The notes under the pieces: model-generated
What the model saw: the letters and a program-made list of their open reading frames with translations, nothing else
Told to the model about the DNA's origin: nothing
The model's database searches: none
Source of the DNA: Scortum barcoo
Taxonomy: Eukaryota; Chordata; Actinopteri; Centrarchiformes; Terapontidae
Assembly: GCA_023238725.1 (NCBI GenBank)
Contig: CM041531.1
Location: 21,112,643 to 21,176,642 of the forward strand
Reading direction: 5' to 3'
DNA: 64,000 nt
In this document: positions 50,780 to 61,555 of the stretch, one piece after another
Numbering within the stretch: the first letter of the stretch is position 1
Layout of the letters: each line of letters opens with the position of its first letter
Position numbers and translations under genes: made by a program

Positions 50780-51160
50780 GCTAATTCAGTTTCCCCACGT
50801 GTGCGCCTTCGTTTCATGAGGGCTCCTCCGCCACAAACGACCGGAGAGCAGGCCAAACTCCAGCAGCGTCATTTATAAAAGTTTAGTTTCACCAGATGCC
50901 ATTTAGCACCGGCTTATTCCTAAACAGGCCGTAATTGTCATTTTGAACATCTATAACGCTCGCAACGCTGCGTCACTTTGCAGAGCTGACGAAATATTGA
51001 TCCACGGTCCTCTCTGCGAGGCACTATATTGTCTCTGCTGGGATATGCTGCTGTGGGCTTCACGGGGACGATGCCCCTGATTAATAATCAGCGTGGAACC
51101 TGTAAGTAATGACACGGTGCCTTTAGGTGTTGTCTGGCCTCACTTTGCTGTACCACTGAT
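50780..51160. promoter_or_regulatory. candidate regulatory block with an ONECUT-type site
   Basis: About 380 bp of unique, balanced-composition sequence between AT-rich stretches. It contains AATATTGATCC at 50993-51003, a TATAAAA at 50875, several GC-rich CpG-containing pieces and homeobox-type TTAATAATCA at about 51080. It ends at a poly-T run (51162-51177). Confidence 0.3.
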
Positions 51161-51979
51161 TTTTTTTTTTTTTTTTTCAAATAAAGCTGGAGTTCAGGTA
51201 AAAACATTTTTCCCAGCTCGTCTGCATATCCACATTCTCGCAATGTGGACTGATCTTAAAGGGACTACTTGTTGGTCCGCGCTTCTGTCTCCTTTACACT
51301 AATTGAACTGAATCGCGCTCGAAATGTATCCTCTTTCAGAGGTGCTCAGAAAACCGTGTCCCCTTATATTCTCTGCAAAGCAAATGTCACCGGCTCGTCG
51401 GGCCAGGCCTGTCTCGGCACAATGGCCACAGAGAGCCACACACACACACACACATAAACACACAGCTCAGGTCGCGCAGACATGGCAGGAGCCTATCGAT
51501 CCGCATGAGAATGTGTAGATGAGGTTTGCTGCCATGTAAGGCCAAACCTTGGCCTTTCATAGTCCTCTGTCTCTCTACATCTCGTTGGTCTCTGCAGCAA
51601 AAGTCAAAACATAATCATTTGTTGTAAACGAAAAAAAACAAAATATAAGAGTTATTTAATTCGGCAGAATACGTTCAGACTGTATTTAGATGTGCCGTTT
51701 AAAAAATATTCTAATGAAATGAAAGTGTAGGGGCATGTTAGAGCTGTTTTAAAATGAATAACTGTGTTCAAAGTGTCGCTGTGTCCCTGATGTCAGGCCT
51801 CTAAAGTCCATTATGTCGACGGGACTGCACGCTTGGACAGCCACACTTGGAGGAATTAGGCTCCTTTTGTCTCGACACACGTCACACACACACCGTTCAC
51901 ATTGACTTCACATTAGAGGCAGTTTAACTTCTTCTCTCCCTCTCTCTCTCTCTCTGCCTCTCTTTTTTTATCCTTTTAT

Positions 51980-52380
51980 TTAACTCGTTCAACCGAGTGC
52001 CGGCTCTATTGTGGGGACCCTGACAGATGCGGGGCCCCCATCGCAGGTCCAGGACAGGGAAAAGTCTGAAAGGTTAATCTGTCCCCCCGCAGATGTTGGC
52101 TTTGGGAGTCTTGAAGCGTCACCTTTGACATGTCCCTCATTCGGCGGGGGGTCCAGCAGGACACTGACCGCCGCAAGCTGTCACCTCGGCCGGCTGAGGA
52201 CGCCCTGCCATATACCGCTCTATTAGGCTAAACGGCCCCTGACATGGAAGCAGGGGCCGGCTTTCATCCCGCTGCAGTGTCAGGGAGTTTGACACTCGTG
52301 CAGCATAATGCACTACAACAACACGGGGACACCAGTCATGTTGCGTGTCAGCATGTCACTTCCTCCTCGGATTCAACAGA
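51980..52380. promoter_or_regulatory. candidate proximal regulatory block upstream of onecut1
   Basis: Unique, moderately GC-rich sequence about 1.5-1.9 kb before the ATG, bounded by a (CT)n tract (51930-51965) and AT-rich DNA. It includes CACCTTTGACATG at about 52121-52133, which resembles HNF4/nuclear-receptor and TCF/LEF half-sites. The open frame at 52011-52226 has no protein-like features. Function is inferred. Confidence 0.3.
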
Positions 52381-53225
52381 GGAGCTCTGAACGTGTTTGT
52401 GGGACAAATCTGTGTCATCTGGAAGTTTCTGTGCACAAAAAAAATTAATAAAAATTCTCTAATTTGAATAAACATCATGTTGGTGTTTTATTTTGAAAGT
52501 AACAGTGCCTGTAGCCCTTTTATTGTTCTTTTTTTTTTCTTAACTCAAATTGATTATCAAACGTAATGACTTAAAATGTGCATGTGCCCAACTCCAAATA
52601 GGACACACACACACACACACACACTGTGCTGGGCTTGGTTCGTTAAGCCTAATGGTTGAACAATAGACACATCTGCTCATCTTTTTCTATCAAAAGAGAA
52701 GGTACTACAGTCTTTTTCGTTTGGTTAAACCGCCACATATTTGGCAGGGGGGTGTGCGCGTGTGAGTGTGCGTGTGTGTGTAAGTGTGTGAGCTTGGGGT
52801 CGGGGGGGTGCAGCTGAAGTAGCCTTATAATGAAAGAATGAATCCATGTGCTGCATATATGAATACACGGACACTAACTTTAGTGGCAGCGCTGTACGGC
52901 TGATAATTAAATCATCATCCTTTGGTGTAGTTTATAAAACCTCTTTTTTTTCTTCCCCCTGCTTTCTTGAGCAAAAAAAAAAAAAAGTGAGAAAAGAAAT
53001 CAAACGTGTTTTCGATGGAGGATTTGAATCCCGGCCCTCACTAGTTAAAAATCAACTCCAAATGAACCCGGAAGCTGACTTCATTTGCACTTAATAATTT
53101 AAGGAGGACTGAAGATAAAGCCTCATTACGGCCCTAATGAATTTAACATTTTCTAAATAAGCACCCGGCCTGTCTCCTCGGGTCGATGCTGTGAAGCGTC
53201 TTTTTTTTTTATTAGAGATCCGTCT

Positions 53226-53233
53226 ATTTGCAT
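53226..53233 (+). promoter_or_regulatory. octamer motif ATTTGCAT upstream of onecut1
   Basis: Perfect POU-factor octamer ATTTGCAT, about 100 bp upstream of the CRE, in a unique block (53100-53340) free of microsatellite. POU-factor binding is a motif-based inference. Confidence 0.4.
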
Positions 53234-53331
53234 TTGGAGCATTTCAGTGGAGGCTAAAAAGGGGCCGCTGAACGTGGAGAAGAGGAGCTTTTAGCAGGTG
53301 GTTTGATACCTCCCTTCCTTAATAAGGTGGC

Positions 53332-53339
53332 TGACGTCA
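53332..53339 (+). promoter_or_regulatory. palindromic CRE (TGACGTCA) in the onecut1 proximal promoter
   Basis: Perfect 8-bp palindrome TGACGTCA, the full CREB/ATF consensus, 536 bp upstream of the ATG. The position fits a promoter-proximal cAMP response element. Function is inferred from the motif only. Confidence 0.5.
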
Positions 53340-53354
53340 GAGCGACGGGGCGGC

Positions 53355-53396
<42 letters not shown>

Positions 53397-53874
53397 GCAT
53401 GGGAGGAGATGGGTGCTCGCAGTGCGCATGTGCAGACGGTGACGTGTGCTGCGGTGGAAGAGGGGCTCGAGACACACAACTGGAGAGATGGCGCGGCACC
53501 CGACCGGAGCGCAAGGACAGCTGGTTGGCGGTGGGGGGGCTTGAACCATAAAGAGAATCAGACAATTTTGGGGGAAAATAATAATAATAATAATAAATAA
53601 ATAAATAAATAAATCAGAAAAAAAACATCAAGGAAAAGAAGAAAAAATATTTGCAAAAAGGAATTCTCCCTGGAAGATAAAAAAAATCGCCAGAGGTAGG
53701 AGAAAAATCTGATAGGTGAATATAAGGACAGACAGGAGGCAGAAGCAAGAGGCTGCTGCGAGAGGGAGGACAAGCAACAACAGAGAATTGAACTTTACTG
53801 GACGCGAGGACTTCTGGACGCCAGCTAACTGCGGTAGGTCAGATAGATGGTTTGTCCACAGCGCTGCCCGGACC
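53340..53874 (+). promoter_or_regulatory. onecut1: onecut1 5'UTR / core promoter region
   Basis: Sequence directly before the onecut1 start codon. It opens with a compound (GT)n(GA)n tract at 53355-53398, then a GC-rich part to about 53550, then AT-rich simple sequence with (AAT)n and (AAAT)n at 53578-53613. The transcription start cannot be fixed from sequence. It probably lies within or just before this stretch, giving a 5'UTR of a few hundred bases. A GTG at 53716 is in frame with the CDS but directly follows a TAG, so an N-terminal extension is not supported. Confidence 0.6.
53355..53398 (+). repeat. compound (GT)n(GA)n at the onecut1 promoter/5'UTR
   Basis: (GT)n at 53355-53374 followed directly by (GA)n at 53375-53397, 15 bp after the CRE palindrome. 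GT/GA tracts close to promoters can alter chromatin or serve as GAGA-type sites. Confidence 0.9.
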
Positions 53875-54937
53875 ATGAACGCACAGCTGTCGATGGAGAA
53901 TATTGGCGACCTGCACGGAGTGAGCCATGAGTCCGTGGCCGGTCACGGAGAGCTGCTGAGTGGCCACAGTCCGCACTCCCGTCCGAGCCCCCGGGGTCTG
54001 AGCCACCGCGCTATGGGCATGGCGACCCTACTGGACAGCGGAGACTATCACCCGAGTCACCCGGGACACCTGCACCCGGCCATCAGCATGTGCGAAGCCC
54101 CCCCCGGCATGAGCGCGAGCAGCACCTACACCACCCTGACCCCGCTGCAGCCCTTACCCCCCATCTCCACCGTGTCCGACAAGTTTCCCCCCCATCACCA
54201 CCACCACCACCACCATCCCCACCATCCCCACCCGCATCCCCACCAGAGGATCCCCGGAAACGTCAGCGGCAGCTTCACGTTGATGCGGGAGGACCGGAGC
54301 CTGGCCCCCATGAACAGTCTGTATCCCGCCTACCATCACAAGGACCCCTGCATGGGCCAGAGCCTCTCCCCGCTGTCCGGCTCCGGTCTGGCCAGCATAC
54401 ACACCACCCAGGCCGGCATCCCCCCCTACGCTCACCCCGGCGCCGCCATGCCCGGAGAGAAGATGCTCACCCCCAGCGGGTTTGAGGCTCACCACCCGGC
54501 CATGCTCGGCAGACACACGGAGCAGCACATGAGCTCCTCGGCGGGCATGGTGCAAATCAACGGCCTCCACCACCACCCGCACGCCCACCTCGGCGCGCAG
54601 GGGCACGGCCAGGGGCTGGGGAACAGCCGGGAGCAGGCCTCCGGGCCCGGGCAGCAAGGGGGCGGCGGGGGAGGGGGCGGTGTTTCTGGGGGCCAGATGG
54701 AGGAGGTGAATACCAAAGAGGTGGCGCAGAGGATCACCACGGAGCTGAAGCGCTACAGCATCCCTCAGGCCATCTTTGCCCAGCGGGTCCTGTGCAGGTC
54801 CCAGGGGACCCTGTCCGACCTGCTGAGAAACCCCAAGCCCTGGTCCAAGCTCAAGTCCGGCAGAGAGACTTTCCGCCGCATGTGGAAATGGCTGCAGGAG
54901 CCTGAGTTCCAACGCATGAGTGCGCTCAGGCTCGCAG
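53875..54937 (+). CDS. onecut1: onecut1 (HNF6) coding exon 1: N-terminal activation region and cut domain
   Basis: First coding exon of a ONECUT-family transcription factor (residues 1-354 plus one base of codon 355). It begins MNAQLSMENIGDLHGVSHE, the ONECUT1-type start; ONECUT2 and ONECUT3 start differently. The ATG has A at -3, and its frame is closed by a TAG at 53713. Seen in order: a conserved Ser/Thr/Pro-rich stretch at residues 84-104, a His-rich run at 107-123, a conserved SGSFTLM block at 131-137, Gly x8 at 262-269, and the cut domain at about 274-360. The cut domain contains LSDLL (313-317), an LxxLL-type motif known in this family to contact coactivators. The exon ends ..ALRLA-G with donor GTGAGC at 54938. 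ONECUT1 is a nuclear activator in liver, pancreas, biliary and neuronal differentiation. The full product is 450 aa, against 465 in human as I recall it. Confidence 0.97.
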
Positions 54938-56679
54938 GTGAGCGAAGCCTCGGTAAAGCCCCCTTTTTGTTTTCCTCCTCTGAATGTGTTGTTGAGAAAA
55001 AAATAACAATCGGACGCCAAAACGGGACCACCCTGAATGCTGCCTTATGGGTTAAGTGGGCTGGGGACCAAAAGTGAGTTTGTAGTTTCTTTTCTAACAA
55101 CCAGAGAGAAAAAAATACCCTAAACATTTTCTAGCAATCCAAGTGTAATGTCACATCAGGGCAGCATTCAGGACAAATGTTCCCTCTAGGCTGATGGTTC
55201 TTTATCAACAGAACATATAACACCATGTCTCCAGAAATGAAACCTGCCTCAGGGTCTGATGAACTGAGGACCCTGTTTTTTTTTACATGGCCTCCAAATT
55301 AGAGATTTGTACCTTAAGTAGGGGGGTGGGGGTGCTTAAAATACTCAAATCCACCATTACGCAGAGTCTTAAACAATGAGTGGAGTCGCCAAAGTTAGAA
55401 AAGTGCCTCACCAAGCTGCTGCACACGAGTGTGCCTGGCATCAATACACATTCGCCCTTTTCTGTCTCCACACTGATTTTTTGGGGCTGTGTGAAACAGG
55501 CGCTCATGTCATTTTACCTCAAAATATCGACCGCTGGGCTGCATGCGTAAGCTGATCCTTCGCCCAGAAATCGTTAGGAATGTGTTTATTTTGGTGTAGA
55601 TGCAAGTGATCGGCCTTTTTGGTGTTGCCCTCGGTGTAAACAGAGAGAGAGAAGAGCATGTGTGCGTGCGTGTGTGTGTTCTGGAGGGTGTGTGATAAAC
55701 TAAAATTAAAATATCAAGTAAAGCTGAATTGGTGCGTAATTGGACCAGGCTTTGTGTCTCACTTTGGTAAAACTACATTGAGAGCTGAGTGCAGAGCATG
55801 TGTTTATGTTTTGGTCGTAAACTAGCCCTGACTTGACTGAGGTTTCTCTAATTAACTGATAGAGCTCTGTATTAATTTGTCCCTGAGGTACGCACGAGTC
55901 AATTAGGGCGCGCAATGAGGCCCACGTCGCACGGGCGCGTTCACAGACACCCAATGGATTTTTTTTACGTTTATATGCCCAATCAATGACCTACAAATGG
56001 GCTTTTTGGCTTTTTGAAAAGTGAGGCTGCGGCCACTTAGTGGAAAGTGCGCGCGCGAGTGTGTGTGTACGTGTGTGCGTGCTCGCGTTGTGTGTAATCG
56101 CAATAGATTATTTTTCAGTTTTCCCATCTGCTGCTGCTCCTGCTACGTGTGTGTTTGTGTGTGTGCGCGCGCGTGTGTGTTGGGGTAGAAGCTGATTTTA
56201 TCACTGACTTTTGCGTTGAGTTTCATAAAATCTCATTTAAAATTAAAGTTGGTTTTATATTTGATCATTAGTGTGGTCATTAGTGGGATCAACCTGTAAT
56301 TAAAACAAAAATAAGATCAATGACATATTGATTAAAACTGATGATGGTTTTAATTTTTTTTTTTTTTTTTTTAGGAAGAGAAATTCTTACTGGTTATACT
56401 AGGGAAAATGAACGTCTCAGGCCTGTTTCAGCTGTTCTTCAGTGTTATTTTTCTGTGTTAGATAGTTTATGTTCTGTCAATAATGCCATAACAACACCAA
56501 AAAATAATATAATAATATAATAAATAATAATTTAAATAAATGAAAATAAATAAAAATCCCAAAGCTTCCCAAAGAGCAAACAAAAAAGAAAATCACATCA
56601 AATACAAACTTCTGGTATTTTGCTGAAAAGGGGGAGAGGAGAAAAATTTACAGTTAAAAACTAAATTAATTTGAAGAGA

Positions 56680-57010
56680 ACAGGCTGAGCGCCATTTTAT
56701 TGATCCGCTCGTTCCTGCGTGAACCAGATATGTGATCGTGTGCTGAGGTCGATGTGATGTACTTATTGATTTTAGGCTTCTGAAATTAATCAGGGGGCCT
56801 TTTCTCCTTTTCCCACGTATTCAATTACCCCTCCGAATTTGCTTGAACAGAATCAAACGGAATGAAGTCGAACATAATGGCTGAGAATAAAAGAGAGGAG
56901 GTCTGGGAGGCGGGCAGGTTTGATTTAGCACAGGACGGAATGAATGAATTCAGAAATGAGAGATCAATTTAGATCCGGTCAATTAGCTGGATTTGCAGAG
57001 AACAGGTTCA
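56680..57010 (+). promoter_or_regulatory. candidate intronic onecut1 enhancer with ONECUT-type motifs
   Basis: Unique block free of simple repeats, between AT-rich junk and a (GT)n/poly-T region. It has ONECUT-like TTTTATTGATCC at 56695-56706 and TTATTGATTTT at 56763-56773, plus several homeobox-type TAAT/ATTA cores up to 57000. The texture resembles a conserved non-coding element. An autoregulatory role is inferred. Confidence 0.35.
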
Positions 57011-57323
57011 CTGTTTGTTGTGTGTGTGTGTGTGTTGTTTTTTTCTTCTGTTGTTTCCACAGATCGTCCTGATGTTGTCGTTTGAACACTTAGAGGATCT
57101 AGTTTTTTCTCCTTCTTTTTTTTTTTTTTTTTTACTTTTCCTGTTGAATATTTGCAGCTTTTGGAGCACAGAGGTCTGTTTGTTGTTCTCCCGGGCTCTC
57201 TGTGAGATTATGAAACGCGGTGCTCTCATCACACCGTGTCAGTAGGCCCAGTGTGTGTGCGCAGTGTGTGCCAGTGTGTGGAGTTATCTGTGTGTTTGTA
57301 ATGATTAGCCGGGAGCAGCAGCA

Positions 57324-57327
<4 letters not shown>

Positions 57328-57363
<36 letters not shown>
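57328..57363 (+). repeat. microsatellite (GT)n in the onecut1 intron
   Basis: GT dinucleotides, interrupted once by TATAT at the start. Confidence 0.9.
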
Positions 57364-57364
<1 letters not shown>

Positions 57365-57399
57365 ATTAGGATGATAACAAGGCCGTTGTTATGCCCCCT

Positions 57400-57560
57400 C
57401 CCCTCCCCTTCTCTCCCTCCCTCCTCCCCTCCCGGTCCTGGGAAAAGCCGGCTCTCTGCGGCCGGGCCCTCCTGCTCCGGGGCCGGGCCGGGCTCCGCGG
57501 TGGCTCCTGCTGTCTGAGTGGCCTTGCACCGCCGCTGATTTATAGCAGCTCCGGCCCTCT
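57400..57560. promoter_or_regulatory. intronic CpG-rich patch
   Basis: GC-rich stretch with many CpG and GGGCCGGGCCGGG-type runs, against AT-rich flanks. It could be a CpG island marking an internal or antisense promoter, or a Polycomb-type element. No exon can be assigned. Confidence 0.4.
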
Positions 57561-59417
57561 GTTAATATTTGCCAGCGCTGGAGACAGCGGGCTGCTCACA
57601 CTCACAATCACACACACTTTATGGCGGCGCGGAGAGGCCGCTGCGCTCACTGTACGCACACACATCCGAGGGGAGGTGTGCCAAACTGAAGCTTACACGA
57701 TGTATTAATTATGTTAGTTTTAAGCTCTTCCCCCAGTGAAGCTCACTGTCTGCAGGTTCTTTACTTGAATCGCAGGGTGACACAGATCTTACATCCAAAC
57801 TATGATATGAATGAACAGTAATATACACATTAACTTCTACATATGAAACCCATAGGTAAGATATAGCTGTTGGACATGTTTATAGTGTAGGGATTAACTC
57901 TAAATGATTCTTTTGGTCTTTTTTTTTTTCTTCTAAATTCATTGGTTTATTTAATTGGTTTCCTTTGTGCGTGACTGCGCTTTGAGGGTGTCCGCGGTGA
58001 GATGTTTTATTCGCCCGTTTTTATTTCGCATTGTGCAGAAGGAATCAGCGCTGGGTTGAGACTTGCTTTGTGGTTGGAGCAAGTCTTTCATTCGTTCCCC
58101 CGGTGAGTCCCCGCTGGGCCTGGCTCCAGCAGCACTCGTCTGCCCCCTCCTGGTCTCTGCTCGCGAGTGAGCCTCAATTTGGGAGGCTGCACCGGGAGCT
58201 TAAAAGGAAATACGAGAAAATGAAACAGCGGCGAGATCAGATGAGGGGAGGTTTGATTTGTTGTCGGACGGATTCCCACGTTGCTTTTTCCAATACTTGA
58301 TGATCGGTAGTTCATTTCTTCCAGAGCTCTGGTTTATTATTGAGAGGCGTTGTTGTTTTCAGCACCATGGACAGCGCTCGTTGTTTCTCCAGGCTGGATG
58401 GCTTCCCGTCTGTCTGCTCTGCACCTCCTGCTCTGGTCTGAGGACCAACAGGGGTCTATGGACTAACAGGGGTCCCCAGGGCTCCACGGACTCCCTCACA
58501 AAATGCAGAATAGTTTAGTTCAGCTGTTGTTTCCCATGCAGCCTGGCCTGCCATATGAAGCAGTGGTTGGTGGTGTTTGGGACAAAATTGAATCCAGCCA
58601 ATCTGATAAGAGGGGGGTTCTTCTTATCATCATTTCTAGTCATTTATGAATCAGTTATGAATATCGCTTTGACACTTTACACTGGCACAGCGTCAGAGTA
58701 CATATTGTGAACCTTAAATGTGCACTCCTTATCCTAGTGTACATACTGTAGCACACTTCATTTGACTGGGATTGGTTTTACTAATCAACACAAGGTAAAC
58801 CACAGATGACACCTCTCGCTCTGATCAACTGATGAGTTTTTTTTTTTTGTTTGTGGTGATGCCAAAGAAAGTGTTTAAAATGTTTGTTTCCAGTCTGGTT
58901 CTATTCACCTATCAGTTACCGGACGTAATGTCATTTTAAAAGCAATACTGCCAAACATCAGTTATACTAATGGTATTGTTGGAGGATTGTGGAATCACCA
59001 TTTTTTTGTCTTTTCTCAGATAATATAACTCGATACAACTAGTCATATAAACAGTATACATTGAAGTGCTGTAGTCTCAAAAGTAAAGTTTCCAGAATTA
59101 TAGTGATATATAAGCATCAGTGAAAAACTTAAGGTGTTTTGCTCCAAAACAATCTATATTAGAGTTAGTTTGGGTCCAAATGGACTGGGAAATATCAGAT
59201 TTAGATTTTGGTTTTCAATAATCTATTCAGTTTGTCCCAGTTCAAATGAACACCAGTAATAATTCACTCCATGGATTTATTCAGCAGGTTCTTTTAAAAT
59301 AAGGTTGAGATGTGATGGAGGGAATATTCTCATGTCAGTTTTTTTGTCATAATTCTTATTTTTACACACTCTCACGCGCTCTCTCTGTCTGTCCCTTCCC
59401 CCTGAATTTCCCCACAG

Positions 59418-59707
59418 CATGTAAGCGTAAGGAGCAGGACCATGGCAGGAGTGAGCGGGGGAACATGACCAAGAAGCCCCGGTTGGTGTTCACAGATGTG
59501 CAGCGGCGGACGCTCCACGCCATCTTCAAGGAGAACAAGCGTCCATCCAAAGAGCTGCAGATCACCATCGCCCAGCAGTTAGGCCTCGAGCTGGCCACGG
59601 TCAGCAACTTCTTTATGAACGCACGCCGCCGGAGCCTAGATAAGTGGGTGGACGACGGCTCCGGTCACTCAGTCAACTCTGGCCCCAACGCCTGCACCAA
59701 AGCCTGA
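59418..59707 (+). CDS. onecut1: onecut1 (HNF6) coding exon 2: homeodomain and C-terminus
   Basis: Second and last coding exon, completing codon 355 (Ala) and encoding residues 356-450 with a TGA at 59705-59707. The acceptor is a long pyrimidine tract ending CCCCACAG at 59417. Splicing joins LRLA to ACKRKEQ, the junction expected for ONECUT proteins. The homeodomain spans about residues 372-431. Recognition-helix residues are F419 (position 48), M421 (position 50) and N422 (position 51). Phe at 48 instead of Trp, with Met at 50, is the hallmark of the ONECUT class. Basic runs KRK (357-359) and RRR (424-426) fit nuclear localisation. The protein ends CTKA, as in ONECUT1 and ONECUT2. VFTDVQRRTLHAIFKENK, with His in TLHAIF, favours ONECUT1 over ONECUT2 (TLFAIF) and ONECUT3 (TLIAIF). 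Confidence 0.97.
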
Positions 59708-59851
59708 AGACAGGACTGATTTGACCAACTCATGGACTGACTCAACCTCGGTGGAAAAGCTTTAAAACTTAAGAGAAACAAAGAGAAACTTAAAAAGACC
59801 TTGAAGCAACATTTTGCCCTTAAACCTGTACTATATTGATATTTATAGTAT

Positions 59852-59877
59852 CCAAAGATGAAAAAACAAACCAAAGA
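59852..59877 (+). promoter_or_regulatory. miR-9 seed matches, 3'UTR group 1
   Basis: CCAAAGA (7mer-A1) at 59852-59858 and ACCAAAGA (8-mer) at 59870-59877, about 150 nt after the stop codon. Both pair with the seed of miR-9-5p, a known regulator of ONECUT genes. Sites shortly after a stop codon are often effective. Confidence 0.6.
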
Positions 59878-60478
59878 CTTCTTGTTTGACCTGCTTTGAA
59901 ATATTTGTTTCAGCAACACGTTTATGTGTAACATACTGCAAAAAGACTATAGTTTTACCCCCACACACACACACACACACACTCACTGTCACTGGTCTAT
60001 AGCTTTACTTTACACCCCCCAAACACCTCCCCACCCAGTATCAATCTATCATTCGCCATCCTTATCTTTAATCTGATTGGTTGGTTTTAATGATGGGTCC
60101 CTAAATGGAGGTTTAATCAGCCTATTGGCAGTCTGATCTGCGGCTGTCCACACCCTTGACAAACAGCCAGAATGTGGAGCTCCGGTGGGATTGGCCAATC
60201 AACTTCAAAGACAAAAAAAGAAAATCCTGCAGGAGCGACCAGATTGTTGTGCAACCTCGTTTGGACCGGTGGCGGTGGACTGCCTGTCTATCTGTCTGTC
60301 TGTCCAGCTGTCTGTCTCTCTATCAAGCATTCCAGACAGACGGGGAGATGCCCACGTGTAGACTGCTAACCCTAAACCAAACCAAAAACAACCAAACAAA
60401 CCAAACACCCTAACCTCAACCCACATGGTAGTGCTTTCTTCCAACGTGCTGAAGCGTTGAATAATTTAAACAAGAGAA

Positions 60479-60565
60479 ACCAAAGCCTTCTACACCCTGA
60501 AGCCTCTCATGCAGCTTAGAACTAAAACCACTTAAGAACCTGCTATGAAGTAATTTGACCAAAGA
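60479..60565 (+). promoter_or_regulatory. miR-9 seed matches, 3'UTR group 2
   Basis: ACCAAAG (7mer-m8) at 60479-60485 and ACCAAAGA (8-mer) at 60558-60565. They lie in unique AT-rich 3'UTR sequence. Confidence 0.6.
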
Positions 60566-61511
60566 GTATGTTTTGTAGTTGATAATCTTAAGAGTATTTT
60601 TACCTCATTTCCTCCCTTACCTCCTGAGACAGACTGTTAGTTAGGTGCCAGAAAGAAGGGGAACGTTACCACTTATGGTCCATACAACATTGAGAGTCAT
60701 ACTTATTAATACATTCCCTACAAATGGAAATATTATATGACACCGCCCAGAAAATTAACTATTGCCTTATAGATGCCTTCTTGAATCAAGTTAAATGTTC
60801 CTGTTACAGTCAAGCAAATGCTCATTCTGAGGATTAGATCATCGCAGATACATCCTTTCCTACAAGTCTGGGCTGCAGATGGATGTAGCTTTACATGTAG
60901 CAGCTGGCAAACAAATACAAATCCATTCAGTGGCGTGTTTTCTCCACGAAGGTGAAAACGAAAGATGTCGCCTCTCTTGCCCAGAGGGAGACAGACAGCC
61001 TCTGGTGGTTTTTTTAGGACAAACTGTGTCACCGCTCTAATAATAAGCATTCAGCATCGCTCCGTTGTCCCTGTGTGCTTCAAAACGTATTTGATTTTAT
61101 CTTCTCATCAAAGATGTTGGGTGGAGGGGATGATATCAATGATCAAATCACTTTCAGGCACTTACACAGCAATGTCAGCTCGTCACCTGAATACGAAAGC
61201 ACTCCACCCTGCCTGTTGCCAATCCCCAGCACCCTCCCTCCCTCCCACCCTCCCAGCCATCCACCCCTCGTCCATCTCGCCTCCGCTCTCCTGGTAAGCT
61301 ATGCATTTCAGCACTAGGGAGGAAAGCACTACACAGGGCCGGCCCAGGGCAGCGCATCATTAAATATATTGAGCTGGCCCCTTGCCGTCATCCTCCTCGT
61401 GGCCGGGGTTAGCAGCTCTACATTCATCAGAACAAGCGCTGAAGGAGAGGCGAAAGGGAGCTGCTTCTTCACCTCTGAGAGAAAAAAAAACAAGAAAAAA
61501 AGACGACAGGA

Positions 61512-61517
61512 AATAAA
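61512..61517 (+). terminator. onecut1: possible internal (alternative) polyadenylation signal AATAAA
   Basis: AATAAA inside an A-rich stretch 1.8 kb into the 3'UTR, with a modest TG-rich stretch at 61522-61555. If used, it would give a shorter 3'UTR lacking the densest miR-9/let-7 site group at 61556-61628. The A-rich context makes chance occurrence likely. Confidence 0.3.
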
Positions 61518-61555
61518 AAAAATGTGTCGAGACCTGCTGATGTTTTATAGTGTGA

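Larger units (their letters stand above)
48721..53339. other. onecut1 upstream flank
   Basis: No gene seen. Unique, possibly conserved blocks at 49540-49960, 50780-51160, 51980-52380 and 53100-53340 alternate with AT-rich DNA. A (TA)n tract (50280), poly-T (51162) and CA/GT tracts (51438, 52602, 52752) lie between them. An ONECUT-like TATTGATTGG occurs at 50447-50456. Confidence 0.5.
54938..59417 (+). other. onecut1: onecut1 intron 1 (phase 1, GT-AG, 4480 bp)
   Basis: This intron separates the cut-domain exon from the homeodomain exon, the position expected for ONECUT genes. The donor is CAG|GTGAGC and the acceptor TTCCCCACAG|CA. The reading frame of exon 1 stays open into the intron until a TGA at 55075-55077. 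It holds a CpG-rich patch (about 57400-57560), a (GT)n tract (57328-57363), poly-T runs (56349-56372, 57117-57133) and a unique block with ONECUT-type motifs (56680-57010). Mammalian HNF6 has a beta isoform with a short spacer exon between the two domains. I could not identify an equivalent exon here. Confidence 0.93.

Noticed and set aside
53716..53874. In-frame N-terminal extension of onecut1
   Set aside because: It would start at GTG, directly after a TAG stop. The ATG at 53875 has a good context and gives the family-conserved N-terminus.
54154..55020. 288-codon minus-strand open frame opposite onecut1 exon 1
   Set aside because: It is a shadow of GC-rich coding sequence on the opposite strand. 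It has no recognisable domain, and the + strand encodes a clear ONECUT1.
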